Origin: Klebsiella quasivariicola
Lineage (GTDB): Bacteria > Pseudomonadota > Gammaproteobacteria > Enterobacterales > Enterobacteriaceae
NCBI RefSeq assembly: GCF_002269255.1
Contig: NZ_CP022823.1
Coordinates: 4,402,001 to 4,466,000, forward strand
Direction: 5' to 3'
Length of the DNA: 64,000 bases
The notes under the pieces are model-generated. The model was not told the DNA's origin. It worked only from the letters and a program-made list of their open reading frames with translations, and did no database searches. Both the position numbers and the translations under genes were made by a program. This document shows positions 54,908 through 63,988 of the stretch, piece by piece (the stretch's first letter is position 1; each line of letters opens with the position of its first letter).

Positions 54908-56626
54908 ATGCGTACTAGCCAATATCTGCTCTCCACTCTGAAGGAGACACCTGCCGACGCCGAGGTAATCAGCCACCAGCTGATGCTGCGCGCCGGGATG
55001 ATCCGCAAGCTGGCCTCCGGGTTATACACCTGGCTGCCGACCGGCGTGCGCGTCCTGAAAAAAGTCGAAAACATCGTGCGTGAAGAGATGAACAACGCCG
55101 GTGCGATCGAGGTGTTAATGCCGGTCGTTCAGCCTTCTGAACTGTGGCAGGAGAGCGGTCGCTGGGAGCAATACGGCCCGGAACTGCTGCGCATTGCCGA
55201 TCGCGGCGATCGCCCGTTCGTCCTCGGACCAACCCACGAAGAGGTCATTACCGATCTGATCCGCAACGAGCTGAACTCCTATAAGCAGTTGCCGCTGAAT
55301 TTTTATCAGATCCAGACCAAATTCCGTGACGAAGTGCGCCCGCGTTTCGGTGTGATGCGCTCCCGTGAATTCCTGATGAAAGATGCTTACTCTTTCCATA
55401 CTTCGCAGGAGTCGCTGCAGGAAACCTACGATGCGATGTATACCGCCTATAGCAAAATCTTCAGTCGTATGGGGCTGGATTTCCGCGCGGTACAGGCTGA
55501 TACCGGCTCCATCGGCGGTAGCGCTTCCCATGAATTCCAGGTGCTGGCGCAGAGCGGCGAAGACGATGTGATCTTCTCCGACAGCTCTGATTACGCGGCA
55601 AACATCGAGTTTGCAGAAGCCGTTGCGCCAAAAGAGCCGCGCGCAGCCGCCACCCAGGAGATGACGCTGGTCGATACGCCGAATGCCAAAACCATCGCCG
55701 AGCTGGTGGAGCAGTTCAACCTGCCGATCGAAAAAACCGTGAAAACCCTGCTGGTGAAAGCCGTTGAAGATAGCGCTTCCCCGCTGGTTGCCCTGCTGGT
55801 GCGCGGCGATCACGAGCTGAACGAAGTGAAAGCGGAAAAACTACCGCAGGTCGCCAGCCCGCTGACTTTCGCCACCGAAGAAGAGATCCGCGCCCTGGTG
55901 CAAGCTGGCCCGGGTTCCCTGGGTCCGGTGAACCTGCCGGTGCCAGTGATTATCGACCGTACTGTGGCGGTGATGAGCGATTTCGCTGCCGGCGCCAACA
56001 TCGATGGCAAACACTACTTCGGTATCAACTGGGACCGCGATGTTGCCACGCCGGAAGTCGCCGACATCCGTAACGTCGTTGCCGGCGACCCGAGCCCGGA
56101 CGGTAAAGGTACCCTGCTTATCAAACGCGGTATCGAAGTAGGCCATATCTTCCAGCTCGGTACCAAGTACTCCGAGGCGATGAAGGCTGCGGTGCAGGGC
56201 GAAGATGGCCGCAATCAGATCCTGACCATGGGCTGCTATGGTATCGGGGTGACTCGCGTGGTGGCGGCAGCAATTGAGCAGAACTTTGACGATCGCGGCA
56301 TCGTCTGGCCGGATGCGATCGCGCCGTTCCAGGTGGCGATCCTGCCGATGAATATGCACAAGTCTTACCGTGTGCAGGAACTGGCGGAAAAACTGTACGC
56401 CGAACTGAGCGCTCAAGGTATTGAAGTGCTGATGGACGACCGTAAAGAGCGTCCGGGCGTCATGTTCGCCGATATGGAGCTGATCGGTATCCCGCACACC
56501 ATCGTGCTGGGCGATCGGAACCTCGACAACGACGATATCGAATACAAATATCGTCGCAACGGTGAGAAGCAGCTGATTAAAACCGGTGATATCGTGGAAT
56601 ATCTGGTTAAAGCGATAAAAGGCTAA
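54908..56626 (+). CDS. proS: Prolyl-tRNA synthetase
   Basis: A 572-residue class II synthetase from ATG 54908. Motif 2 (FRDEVRPRFGVMRSREFLMKD) and motif 3 (GIGVTRVVAAAIEQ) are visible. The YbaK-like editing insertion occupies about residues 224-407. It charges tRNA-Pro and clears Ala-tRNA-Pro. A longer upstream frame overlaps trmO and is rejected. Confidence 0.97.
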   Translation: MRTSQYLLSTLKETPADAEVISHQLMLRAGMIRKLASGLYTWLPTGVRVLKKVENIVREEMNNAGAIEVLMPVVQPSELWQESGRWEQYGPELLRIADRGDRPFVLGPTHEEVITDLIRNELNSYKQLPLNFYQIQTKFRDEVRPRFGVMRSREFLMKDAYSFHTSQESLQETYDAMYTAYSKIFSRMGLDFRAVQADTGSIGGSASHEFQVLAQSGEDDVIFSDSSDYAANIEFAEAVAPKEPRAAATQEMTLVDTPNAKTIAELVEQFNLPIEKTVKTLLVKAVEDSASPLVALLVRGDHELNEVKAEKLPQVASPLTFATEEEIRALVQAGPGSLGPVNLPVPVIIDRTVAVMSDFAAGANIDGKHYFGINWDRDVATPEVADIRNVVAGDPSPDGKGTLLIKRGIEVGHIFQLGTKYSEAMKAAVQGEDGRNQILTMGCYGIGVTRVVAAAIEQNFDDRGIVWPDAIAPFQVAILPMNMHKSYRVQELAEKLYAELSAQGIEVLMDDRKERPGVMFADMELIGIPHTIVLGDRNLDNDDIEYKYRRNGEKQLIKTGDIVEYLVKAIKG

Positions 56627-56637
56627 TTCTCCCCCTC

Positions 56638-56671
56638 AAGGCCCTGAACGGATGTCAGGGCCTTTTTTTTT
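56638..56671 (+). terminator. Terminator of proS
   Basis: AAGGCCCTGA and TCAGGGCCTT form a 10-bp stem around a 7-base loop, followed by a long T-run. Confidence 0.93.
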
Positions 56672-56686
56672 ACAAGGACAGTACGC

Positions 56687-57529
56687 ATGGCTTCACAAAT
56701 CCTCCGTGGCGGGCTGCTTACCTCTGCCCTGCTCCTGCTTACCGCCTGTACCGTAGACGTTGGCCGCAGCGCCTCTTCTGCCTCCGCTACCGATGGACGC
56801 TCCCCGCCATGGGCTATCACCCTCCAGCGGCAAAGCTCGATTGCCGGCAGCGAGCTACACGAAATCAACGAAAGCGACCTCCGTTCCGGTGACCTGCTGT
56901 TCTCCTCCAGCCTGGGCGTCACGTCGCTTGGGATCCGCGCCTTCAGCGCCTCTTCTGTAAGCCACGTCGCATTGTATCTCGGTGACGGTCAGATTGCGGA
57001 AGCTACCGGCGCCGGCGTTCAGATCATTTCTGTTCAACAGGCGCTGGCGCACAGCGATAAACTGTTTGCCCTCAGGGTGCCCGACCTGACGCCAGATCAG
57101 GTGATGGCGATGAAAAACTTTGCCTGGCAGGTCAAAGACAGCGGGTATAACTATCGCGGCATTATGCAGTTTATTCCTTATATGGTCACCAAGCCGCTCT
57201 GCTCGCTCAACCCCTTCTCACGAGACTTTCGCCAGCAGTGCGTCAGCGGCCTGGCCAAAGCGCAGCTGGGCGATGCGGCAAGCGCTGACAAGAAAGCGTG
57301 GTTTTGCTCGGAGTTTGTCAGCGAGGCCTTTGTCCGAGCCGGGCATCCGCTGACGCTCGCGCAGGCGGCGTGGATCAGCCCCTCAGACCTGCTGCACATG
57401 CGGGAAGGAGACGTCGCCACCTTTAAACCGGAAACGCAGCTGCAGTATGTCGGGCATTTGAAGCTGGGGGTTTATCTTCAGGCCGGTCGGCTGGTGGGAT
57501 TAAACAGAGCAACAGCTGGTATGAATTAA
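56687..57529 (+). CDS. yaeF: YaeF-family permuted papain-like lipoprotein
   Basis: A 280-residue lipoprotein with lipobox LTAC. It shows the permuted NlpC/P60 (YiiX) order: DLLFSSSLG with the His-bearing SHVALYLGDGQIAEATG first, then the Cys-bearing WFCSEFVSEAFVRAG. A hydrolase acting on peptidoglycan or a lipid-like amide is expected, but none is established. It follows proS as in E. coli. Confidence 0.85.
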   Translation: MASQILRGGLLTSALLLLTACTVDVGRSASSASATDGRSPPWAITLQRQSSIAGSELHEINESDLRSGDLLFSSSLGVTSLGIRAFSASSVSHVALYLGDGQIAEATGAGVQIISVQQALAHSDKLFALRVPDLTPDQVMAMKNFAWQVKDSGYNYRGIMQFIPYMVTKPLCSLNPFSRDFRQQCVSGLAKAQLGDAASADKKAWFCSEFVSEAFVRAGHPLTLAQAAWISPSDLLHMREGDVATFKPETQLQYVGHLKLGVYLQAGRLVGLNRATAGMN

Positions 57530-57641
57530 ACTATTTACCTTTCCCCCTACAGCTAACGCTTTATACGCTATGGTGGGCGGAAAGAAGCAGAATGACAGTG
57601 CCACAATGACGAAAATCAGCTAGTTGGCGACCGTCAGAGGA

Positions 57642-57671
57642 GCGCCCCTGCCCGGTTCGCGGGCAGGGGCC
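57642..57671. other. GC-rich hairpin between yaeF and nlpE
   Basis: CGCCCCTGCCCG and CGGGCAGGGGC lie tail to tail between convergent genes. There is no T-run on either side, so termination here may be weak or Rho-assisted. Confidence 0.5.
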
Positions 57672-57677
57672 GGACAA

Positions 57678-58376
57678 TCAGTGCCCGCAGTCTTTCCCCT
57701 GGATAAATTCTCCGTCTTTATCCGTCATCAGCGTTTTCATCATCTCGCCGGTATCCGGGTTCGCTTCGAGAGTGAAGTGCCCCTCCACCACCAGCAGCAC
57801 CGGGCGTGAATCATTGCCGCGGGCAGCGGCATAATCCCGCTCAAGCCGGGCATTGTTCGCCACCGCGACGCGTTTACCGGTCGCGCAATCGGTAAAGGTT
57901 GCCGCATCGGCCATATAGAAATACATGCCGCGCATCGCCATCGGCGTCGTCGGCAGGCTGGCCTTCACTGGCTCCAGGGTATAGTTGAGAGGAGACTGAA
58001 TGGGGCTTCCGTTGCGGTCGAGCATCTCCAGCTTGTCGCCTTTCGCGCGAAAGTAAGATTTCTCGCCCTTGCTGTTGGTCAGCACCAGTTTATCCGCGGT
58101 ACGTGCCCAGGTGCCGTACGAGGCAAAGGATGACGGCTCACGACGGGCGTCCTGGTAGTGCTCATTCATCACCCAGGTCCCGTCTTTTTCCAGGAACAGC
58201 GAGGTGTCGATACCTTCGCAATCCGCGCAAGGCAGCACGCCTCGCCAGCTTTGCTGCATCGGCTTGAGCTCTTCCATCGCCGCTGGCTGGACCGTGTCAG
58301 TCTCGGCGCGATGGTTACAACCAAACAGCGCGAACAGCGAACAGGCCGCTATCACGGAGAATACGATTTTCTTCAC
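57678..58376 (-). CDS. nlpE: Copper/adhesion-stress lipoprotein NlpE
   Basis: A 232-residue lipoprotein from GTG 58376 (AAGGA 7 bases upstream), giving signal peptide and lipobox LFGC. The N-domain has the CADCEG (CxxC) pair. NlpE activates CpxA when lipoprotein traffic or surface contact is disturbed. A longer frame to 58397 lacks a good ribosome-binding site. Confidence 0.94.
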   Translation of the reverse strand: MKKIVFSVIAACSLFALFGCNHRAETDTVQPAAMEELKPMQQSWRGVLPCADCEGIDTSLFLEKDGTWVMNEHYQDARREPSSFASYGTWARTADKLVLTNSKGEKSYFRAKGDKLEMLDRNGSPIQSPLNYTLEPVKASLPTTPMAMRGMYFYMADAATFTDCATGKRVAVANNARLERDYAAARGNDSRPVLLVVEGHFTLEANPDTGEMMKTLMTDKDGEFIQGKDCGH

Positions 58377-58418
58377 TTTGCTTTCCTTATCATCCATTTC
58401 ACCCGTTCGCCGACGCCT

Positions 58419-58832
58419 TCACTGGCGAACTTTCCCACGCAGCGCCTTGACTGAGGACTTCTGTGCCTTGGAAGCAAGGCGTCGCTCTTTCGATGCCCGA
58501 GTCGGTCGCGTCTCCCGGCGACTTTTTTGCACTGCGGTTAATTCTTTAATAAGGGCCACCAGCCGGGCGATCGCCGCTTCACGGTTCATCTCCTGGCTGC
58601 GGTATTCCTGAGCCTTAATGATAACCACACCGTCAGCAGAAATTAAGTGGTGGCTGGCGGCGAGCAGGCGCTCTTTGTAAAACTCCGGCAGGCTTGAAGC
58701 TTTAATATCAAAGCGCAAGTGGATGGCCGTCGACGCTTTATTCACATGCTGCCCCCCTGCTCCCTGGGCGCGAATACCTGAAAGCACGATCTCGTCGTCA
58801 GGAATGGCCACGCTGCGGCTGATGGTAATCAT
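58419..58832 (-). CDS. arfB: Peptidyl-tRNA hydrolase ArfB (ribosome rescue)
   Basis: A 137-residue RF-like protein with the GGQ motif (GAGGQHVNKAST) and a basic C-terminal tail that enters the empty mRNA channel. It frees ribosomes stalled on mRNAs lacking a stop codon. Its ATG overlaps the yaeQ stop by 4 bases. Confidence 0.95.
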   Translation of the reverse strand: MITISRSVAIPDDEIVLSGIRAQGAGGQHVNKASTAIHLRFDIKASSLPEFYKERLLAASHHLISADGVVIIKAQEYRSQEMNREAAIARLVALIKELTAVQKSRRETRPTRASKERRLASKAQKSSVKALRGKVRQ

Positions 58833-59374
58833 GCCGGCGCTTGCCAGGCGGTAAGCTGAATTTCCAGATTATTCTGAGCGTCGGATAACCAGATACCACC
58901 GTCCTGCAGAGTAGCCTGCAGCGTCATGGTGCGGTCGGCAAAAGCGCTAAGCTGTGCCAGTTGCGCATCATCAAGATACCAGATGCTCAGCTTCGGGTAC
59001 GCCGCAAGCTTGCTCTGATTCTGCTGCCACCACACTTCCGCCGCCCGGCTGTTATAGGCAAACAGCGCCACCGCTTGCGCCCGTGAGCAGGCTTTCTTAA
59101 TCCGCCGCTCATCCGGCAGACCCAGTTCGATCCACAGATCGACCCCGAGATGATCGTTAAGCAGCCACAGCTCCGGCTCGTCGTCCGACGAGAGGCCGCG
59201 GGTAAACTGTAGCCGTTCATCGGCATATTTGATCCACGCCAGCAGGCGCAGCATCATGCGCTCCTGGGTTTCCGACGGGTGCTGCGCCAGCGTCAGGTTA
59301 GCATCCAGAAACTGGTTGCGATCCAGATCGGCTACATTCACCGCGGCTTTATATATCGTCGCTTTCAGCGCCAT
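58829..59374 (-). CDS. yaeQ: YaeQ family protein
   Basis: A 181-residue protein from ATG 59374 (MALKATIYKAAVNVADLDR), the E. coli length. It has a nuclease-like YaeQ fold (PD-(D/E)XK-related) with the conserved DEPELWLLNDHLGVDLWIELG stretch; biochemical role unknown. It is the first gene of a yaeQ-arfB-nlpE set. Confidence 0.9.
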   Translation of the reverse strand: MALKATIYKAAVNVADLDRNQFLDANLTLAQHPSETQERMMLRLLAWIKYADERLQFTRGLSSDDEPELWLLNDHLGVDLWIELGLPDERRIKKACSRAQAVALFAYNSRAAEVWWQQNQSKLAAYPKLSIWYLDDAQLAQLSAFADRTMTLQATLQDGGIWLSDAQNNLEIQLTAWQAPA

Positions 59375-59570
59375 GAATAAACTCCTGAAAAAAATGGCGT
59401 CCATTGTAGCGAAACTGGTAGCAAAAGGCTGTCGGCAATCGCAGCAACCTGTTTCATCCTGCTGAAAATGCTTAAATGACTATGATATAGTTCCCTTGCT
59501 AAACAGAGTTTATCTTCGTAGGCTTAAACTTGCATCCCACGGTTGAGTCAGAACGCTGACAGGAGGGCAT

Positions 59571-59771
59571 GTGGATCACTATTGTGAGTTAATACGCAAG
59601 CGGTATGCGGAAATAGCCAGCGGAGACTTAGGGTATATCCCGGATGCGCTGGGTTGCGTGTTGAAAGTATTGAATGAGATTGCGGCGGATGAGGCCCTTT
59701 CGGAGTCAGTCAGGGAAAAGGCCGCTTATGCGGCAGCAAACTTACTGGTGAGCGATTATGTCAATGAATGA
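59571..59771 (+). CDS. yaeP: YaeP family protein
   Basis: A 66-residue protein with GTG start at 59571, AGGAGG 4 bases upstream. The sequence CELIRKRYAEIASGDLGY matches E. coli YaeP. Function unknown. It overlaps rof by 14 bases and is translationally coupled to it. Confidence 0.88.
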   Translation: MDHYCELIRKRYAEIASGDLGYIPDALGCVLKVLNEIAADEALSESVREKAAYAAANLLVSDYVNE

Positions 59772-60018
59772 TACTTATCAACCCATTAACTGCGATGATT
59801 ACGACAACCTGGAGCTGGCCTGCCAGCATCACCTGGTGCTGACGCTGGCGCTGAAGGATGGCGAACAGCTGCAGGCCAAGGCCAGCGATCTAATCTCGCG
59901 TAAAAATATCGAGTATCTGGTGGTCGAACTCGCCGGTAATGTCCGCGAGCTGCGCCTGGATAAAATCGCCAGCTTCAGTCACCCGGAAATCGGCACCGTG
60001 GTGGTGAGCGAATCCTGA
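59758..60018 (+). CDS. rof: Rho-binding antiterminator Rof (YaeO)
   Basis: An 84-86 residue Sm-like protein. It binds Rho and blocks its RNA-binding site. ATGs at 59758 and 59764 are both possible; the second gives the E. coli-like start MNDTYQP. It is coupled to yaeP. Confidence 0.93.
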   Translation: MSMNDTYQPINCDDYDNLELACQHHLVLTLALKDGEQLQAKASDLISRKNIEYLVVELAGNVRELRLDKIASFSHPEIGTVVVSES

Positions 60019-60022
60019 ATCA

Positions 60023-60046
60023 AAAACGGGCTTAATCGCCCGTTTT
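60023..60046. terminator. Bidirectional terminator between rof and tilS
   Basis: AAAACGGGC (60023-60031) and GCCCGTTTT (60038-60046) form the stem. The tilS stop codon (60032-60034) sits in its loop. Confidence 0.75.
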
Positions 60047-61345
60047 CCTCCACGTCAGTCTGACCCCTTCCCCGTCCTTCACTTCACCTTCTGTGGTCAC
60101 AAACAGATCGTCCGCTGCGGCAATCAGCGTTTCGCCGTAAAACAGCAGCGGCGTGGTGTCTCGTCGCCACGGAGCAACGCCCAGTTCCTGCCAGAGCTTC
60201 TTCAGCTTACGTCCGCCGTGGCGCCCGACGATATGCAGGTGGCCGCTGGCGCGAAAGCGGACAGTGACCGCTTCTCCCTCAGACGGCGGGCGCAGCCTGC
60301 CGCCCGGCTGCAGCATCAGCTCGCCGAGACCGTCCGCCAGCCGCAACGGCTGGCGCCAGTCGGGCCAGCGCTGGACGCTATCCGCCTGCCCGGGTACATA
60401 TCTCACCCAGTACAAGCGCTGCTGAAAACGGCGGACGGTAAAATCCCCCAGCCGCAGACAAGGGCTGGCATCTTCCCGCGCCAGCGCCACCTCATGCCAG
60501 AGGCGCTCTGGCACCTCGCGGGCCGGCATCGGCGCCTGCTGCCCGGCGAGCCAGCGACGCAGCAGCGCCGCGCGGCGGGGTGGGCTCATCGACGTCAGCG
60601 GGGTGATAGCCAGCGAGCCATCTTCGGCCACCAGCGACGCCAGCTCCGCCGCCAACATCTCGTCCAGCAGCTGCTCCTGCTCGGCGCACAGGCTGGCGCT
60701 GCGGGCAACGGCCTCGCTAAAGTGCGGCCAGCGCTCGCGCAGCACCGGGATCACCCGCAGGCGCAGGAAATTGCGGTCATAGGTATCGTCCTGATTACTC
60801 TCATCTTCAATCCACGACAGCTGATGGGCGAGCGCCCACTGGCGCAGCGATTCGCGGGTTTCATTGAGGAGAGGACGCAGTAGTCGACTGTCGGCAAAGG
60901 CAGAGGATGGCGCCATCGCCGACAGGCCGGTAGGACCGCTGCCGCGTTTTAACGCCAGCAGCAGGGTTTCACACTGGTCATCCTGGTGCTGGGCGGTCAC
61001 TAACACCTCACCGGCGTTGAGCGTCTCCTGAAAGGCCTGATAGCGCGCCGCACGAGCGTGGGCCTCGACGCCGAGCCCTCCCCTGGCTAACGTCACGTGA
61101 TGCACCACCAGCGGCACCTGCCACTGCTGGCAAACCTGCCGACAATGTGCCACCCACTGGTCTGCATGGGCGCTAAGGCCGTGATGAACATGCACCGCCC
61201 GCAGCGTCAGCGCGGGATCCTGTTCCCGCAGCTGCACCAGCTGGTGCAGGAGAACCGTCGAGTCCAGACCGCCGCTGAAGGCCACCAGCAGCTGGCGATG
61301 GGGATGAAGCGTATGCGCAATATCAGCCAACATATCCACAAACAT
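60032..61345 (-). CDS. tilS: tRNA(Ile)-lysidine synthetase
   Basis: A 437-residue ATP-PPase-type enzyme with P-loop FSGGLDSTVLLH at about residues 24-35 and the N-type catalytic core, followed by the C-terminal domains. It converts C34 of tRNA-Ile2 to lysidine so it reads AUA. Gene is essential in E. coli. Confidence 0.95.
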   Translation of the reverse strand: MFVDMLADIAHTLHPHRQLLVAFSGGLDSTVLLHQLVQLREQDPALTLRAVHVHHGLSAHADQWVAHCRQVCQQWQVPLVVHHVTLARGGLGVEAHARAARYQAFQETLNAGEVLVTAQHQDDQCETLLLALKRGSGPTGLSAMAPSSAFADSRLLRPLLNETRESLRQWALAHQLSWIEDESNQDDTYDRNFLRLRVIPVLRERWPHFSEAVARSASLCAEQEQLLDEMLAAELASLVAEDGSLAITPLTSMSPPRRAALLRRWLAGQQAPMPAREVPERLWHEVALAREDASPCLRLGDFTVRRFQQRLYWVRYVPGQADSVQRWPDWRQPLRLADGLGELMLQPGGRLRPPSEGEAVTVRFRASGHLHIVGRHGGRKLKKLWQELGVAPWRRDTTPLLFYGETLIAAADDLFVTTEGEVKDGEGVRLTWRKTGD

Positions 61346-61398
61346 ACCGAGAAGTGATGGCCCGGCACGTTACCGGGCCAGGGTCGCGCTGGCAAGGT

Positions 61399-61788
61399 TT
61401 ACTGCTGATATATTTCCAGCGGCAGGTCGTCCGGATCGCTAAAGAAGGTAAAGCGTTTGCCGGTAAAGGGATCGACGCGAATCGCTTCGCACTCGACGCC
61501 ATCGGCCGTCAGATGCGCCACCGCAGCGTCGATATCATCCACGCTAAAGGCCAGATGACGCAACCCACAGGCTTCGGGGCGGCTGGGTCGGGCCGGCGGA
61601 AACGGGAACGAGAACAGCTCAATCACGTACTCGCCGTTGAGCGCCAGATCGCCCTTCCAGGAATCGCGCTCGGCGCGATAGAACTCGCTTTGCAGCGTAA
61701 ACCCCAGAATGTCGCAATAGAACGCTTTACTGCGGGCGTAATCCGTCGCAATGATGGCAATATGGTGAACCCGTTTCAAACCCAGCAT
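61399..61788 (-). CDS. yaeR: VOC-family (glyoxalase-like) protein YaeR
   Basis: A 129-residue vicinal-oxygen-chelate protein (VHHIAIIATDYARSKAFYCDILGF). Metal ligands expected at H (VHHIA), E (YVIELFSFP) and H (LRHLAFSV). The substrate is unknown. It lies between ldcC and tilS on the same strand, as in E. coli. Confidence 0.9.
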   Translation of the reverse strand: MLGLKRVHHIAIIATDYARSKAFYCDILGFTLQSEFYRAERDSWKGDLALNGEYVIELFSFPFPPARPSRPEACGLRHLAFSVDDIDAAVAHLTADGVECEAIRVDPFTGKRFTFFSDPDDLPLEIYQQ

Positions 61789-61834
61789 GGTTAAACTCCT
61801 TCTGTTAAGCCAGCCACGTTACGCGTGTGCGCCG

Positions 61835-63988
61835 TTAACGCGCAAGCCTTTCGTCATTTTTTAAGACTCGTACCCGATACACGCCGTCTTCATCGCGCTT
61901 CGCTCCATGAATATCGGTCTCAAAGCCCGGATAATGACGCCCGATGGAGCAGAGCATCAGCAGGAAATCGAGCACCGCCCGGCTTTCCTCCGTGATCATC
62001 TCTCCCGGCATCAGCAGCGGTACGCCCGGCGGATAAGGGAGGATCATATTGGCCGAAATCCGCCCCACCAGGTTCTCCAGTTCAATAGTTTCTACCTCAC
62101 CCTTGATCTGGCGCTGCCAGGCGTGATGCGGCGTCATTTTCATTTCCGGCAGGACGTCAAAGGCGCTGAGCATCAGCTGCGGCAGCTGGTGCTGACGGAT
62201 CAAGCGGTGGATCCCCTGCGCCAGATCCTGGATCCGCATGTTGCGGTAGAAGTCGGGATCTTCGGCGTACAGATCCGGCAGCATATTTTTCACCCGCAGA
62301 TTGAGATCGTAGGCGCGTTTGAACTCAGTCAGACCGCGCAGTAGCCCCATCGCCCGGGTTTTATCAATGCCGATGCTGAACAGGAACAGCAGGTTATAGG
62401 GGCCCGTTTTTTCCACCACCACGCCCCGCTCGTCGAGGAACTTCGCCACCAGCGCCGCCGGGATCCCCTCTTCATCCATATTCCCCTGCTCGTCCATGCC
62501 CGGCGTCAGAATGGTGACCTTCACCGGATCGAGATACATATGATCCGCATCGGCATCTTTGAAACCATGCCAGTCTTCGCCCGGCGCCACCGGCCAGCAT
62601 TCGGCTTTATCCACCGCTTCCGGCTGCCAGATATCAAAGAACCAGCCGTCCGACTCCTCGCGCAGTCGCTGCACCTCTTTGCGGAAGTCCAGCGCCCGCT
62701 CAATGGAGCGCTGGATGAGACGTTTACCGGAGTTACCGCGCAGCATCGCCGCCGCGGTCTCAATCGACGCGACGATGGGGTAGCTCGGCGAGGTCGAGGT
62801 ATGCATCATAAAGGCTTCATTAAAGGTCTCTTCATCATAGTTGCCCTTAATGTGGATCAGCGAGGCCTGCGACAGCGCGGCCAGCATCTTATGCGTGGAC
62901 TGCGTCTCGAAGATGACTTTTCCGGGGATCCGCTCCCCGCTCATACCGCTTTTCCCCTGATATATCGGATGGAAATGGGTATACGGCACCCAGGCGGAAT
63001 CAAAATGGATCGACGGGACGTCGAGCGTCTCCTTAAGCCAGGTGGTGTTGTAGAGCAGTCCATCGTAGGTAGAGTTGGTGATCACCGCATGCACGGGCCA
63101 CTGCGCCCCGCCCGTGTCGCGCACTTTCTGTTGAATGCTGTCGCGGGTGAACTCGCGCCGGGGGATACCGCCGAGGATCCCCAGCGCGTTGCGGGTCGGC
63201 TTCAGCCACAGGGGAACCACATCGCTCATCATCAGCAGGTGGGCCAGCGATTTGTGACAGTTACGGTCAATCAGCAGCGTGCTGCCGGCGGGCGCCGAGT
63301 ACATACCGACAATTTTGTTGGACGTCGAGGTGCCGTTGGTCACCATGTAGCTCTGTTCAGCGCCAAAGGCGCGGGCAATATACTCCTCCGCCTCCAGGTG
63401 CGGGCCGGTATGATCCAGCAGGGAGCCCAGCTCAGTGACCGAAATCGAGACATCCGCCTTCAGCGTATTGCCGCCAAAAAAATCATAGAACAGGCAGCCC
63501 ACCGGGCTTTTCTGATAGGCGCTACCGCCCATATGGCCCGGCGTACAGAAGGTATATTTTCCCTCCTGCACGTAGTTAAACAGCGCGCGGGTAAATGGCG
63601 GAGTGATATTCTCCAGGTATTCGCGGGTGTACTGCCCGATGCGAGTGGCGATCTCTTCGGAGAGTCCCAGCGCATATTCGAAGAACCACAGCGTCATGCG
63701 CAGATCCTGACTGCTGACGTCCATCGTCGAGTGGGCGTTAATAAAGGCATACAGGGGGAGGTATTCATTGAGCTGATTGATATCGCTGCACAGATCGACG
63801 CTGTATTCATCCCAGTCGAAGATCACCCCGCAGATGCGCGGATTGTGCTCGATAAACTGCAGCAGGTCGGCGCTGTTTTGCGGCCAGATGGTCTGGAAAC
63901 CCTGGCGCTGCAGCGCCGCTTCCAGTTCTTTGATCGGTTCGTCTTTGTGATAGACGCCGTGAGGCCCCATGATGGCGATGATATTCAC
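61835..63988 (-). CDS. ldcC: Constitutive lysine decarboxylase LdcC
   Basis: A 717-residue PLP enzyme of the ornithine/lysine/arginine decarboxylase family. The start is GTG 63988 with AGGAGG 5-6 bases upstream. An N-terminal flavodoxin-like wing domain is followed by the PLP fold; the PLP lysine is in ETQSTHKMLAAL. It converts lysine to cadaverine. It is complete in the window and 46 bases upstream of yaeR. LdcC, not CadA, is suggested by the yaeR-tilS context. Confidence 0.94.
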   Translation of the reverse strand: MNIIAIMGPHGVYHKDEPIKELEAALQRQGFQTIWPQNSADLLQFIEHNPRICGVIFDWDEYSVDLCSDINQLNEYLPLYAFINAHSTMDVSSQDLRMTLWFFEYALGLSEEIATRIGQYTREYLENITPPFTRALFNYVQEGKYTFCTPGHMGGSAYQKSPVGCLFYDFFGGNTLKADVSISVTELGSLLDHTGPHLEAEEYIARAFGAEQSYMVTNGTSTSNKIVGMYSAPAGSTLLIDRNCHKSLAHLLMMSDVVPLWLKPTRNALGILGGIPRREFTRDSIQQKVRDTGGAQWPVHAVITNSTYDGLLYNTTWLKETLDVPSIHFDSAWVPYTHFHPIYQGKSGMSGERIPGKVIFETQSTHKMLAALSQASLIHIKGNYDEETFNEAFMMHTSTSPSYPIVASIETAAAMLRGNSGKRLIQRSIERALDFRKEVQRLREESDGWFFDIWQPEAVDKAECWPVAPGEDWHGFKDADADHMYLDPVKVTILTPGMDEQGNMDEEGIPAALVAKFLDERGVVVEKTGPYNLLFLFSIGIDKTRAMGLLRGLTEFKRAYDLNLRVKNMLPDLYAEDPDFYRNMRIQDLAQGIHRLIRQHQLPQLMLSAFDVLPEMKMTPHHAWQRQIKGEVETIELENLVGRISANMILPYPPGVPLLMPGEMITEESRAVLDFLLMLCSIGRHYPGFETDIHGAKRDEDGVYRVRVLKNDERLAR

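Noticed and set aside
56687..57529. Standard NlpC/P60 endopeptidase.
   Set aside because: The His segment precedes the Cys segment, the permuted order of the YaeF/YiiX group.
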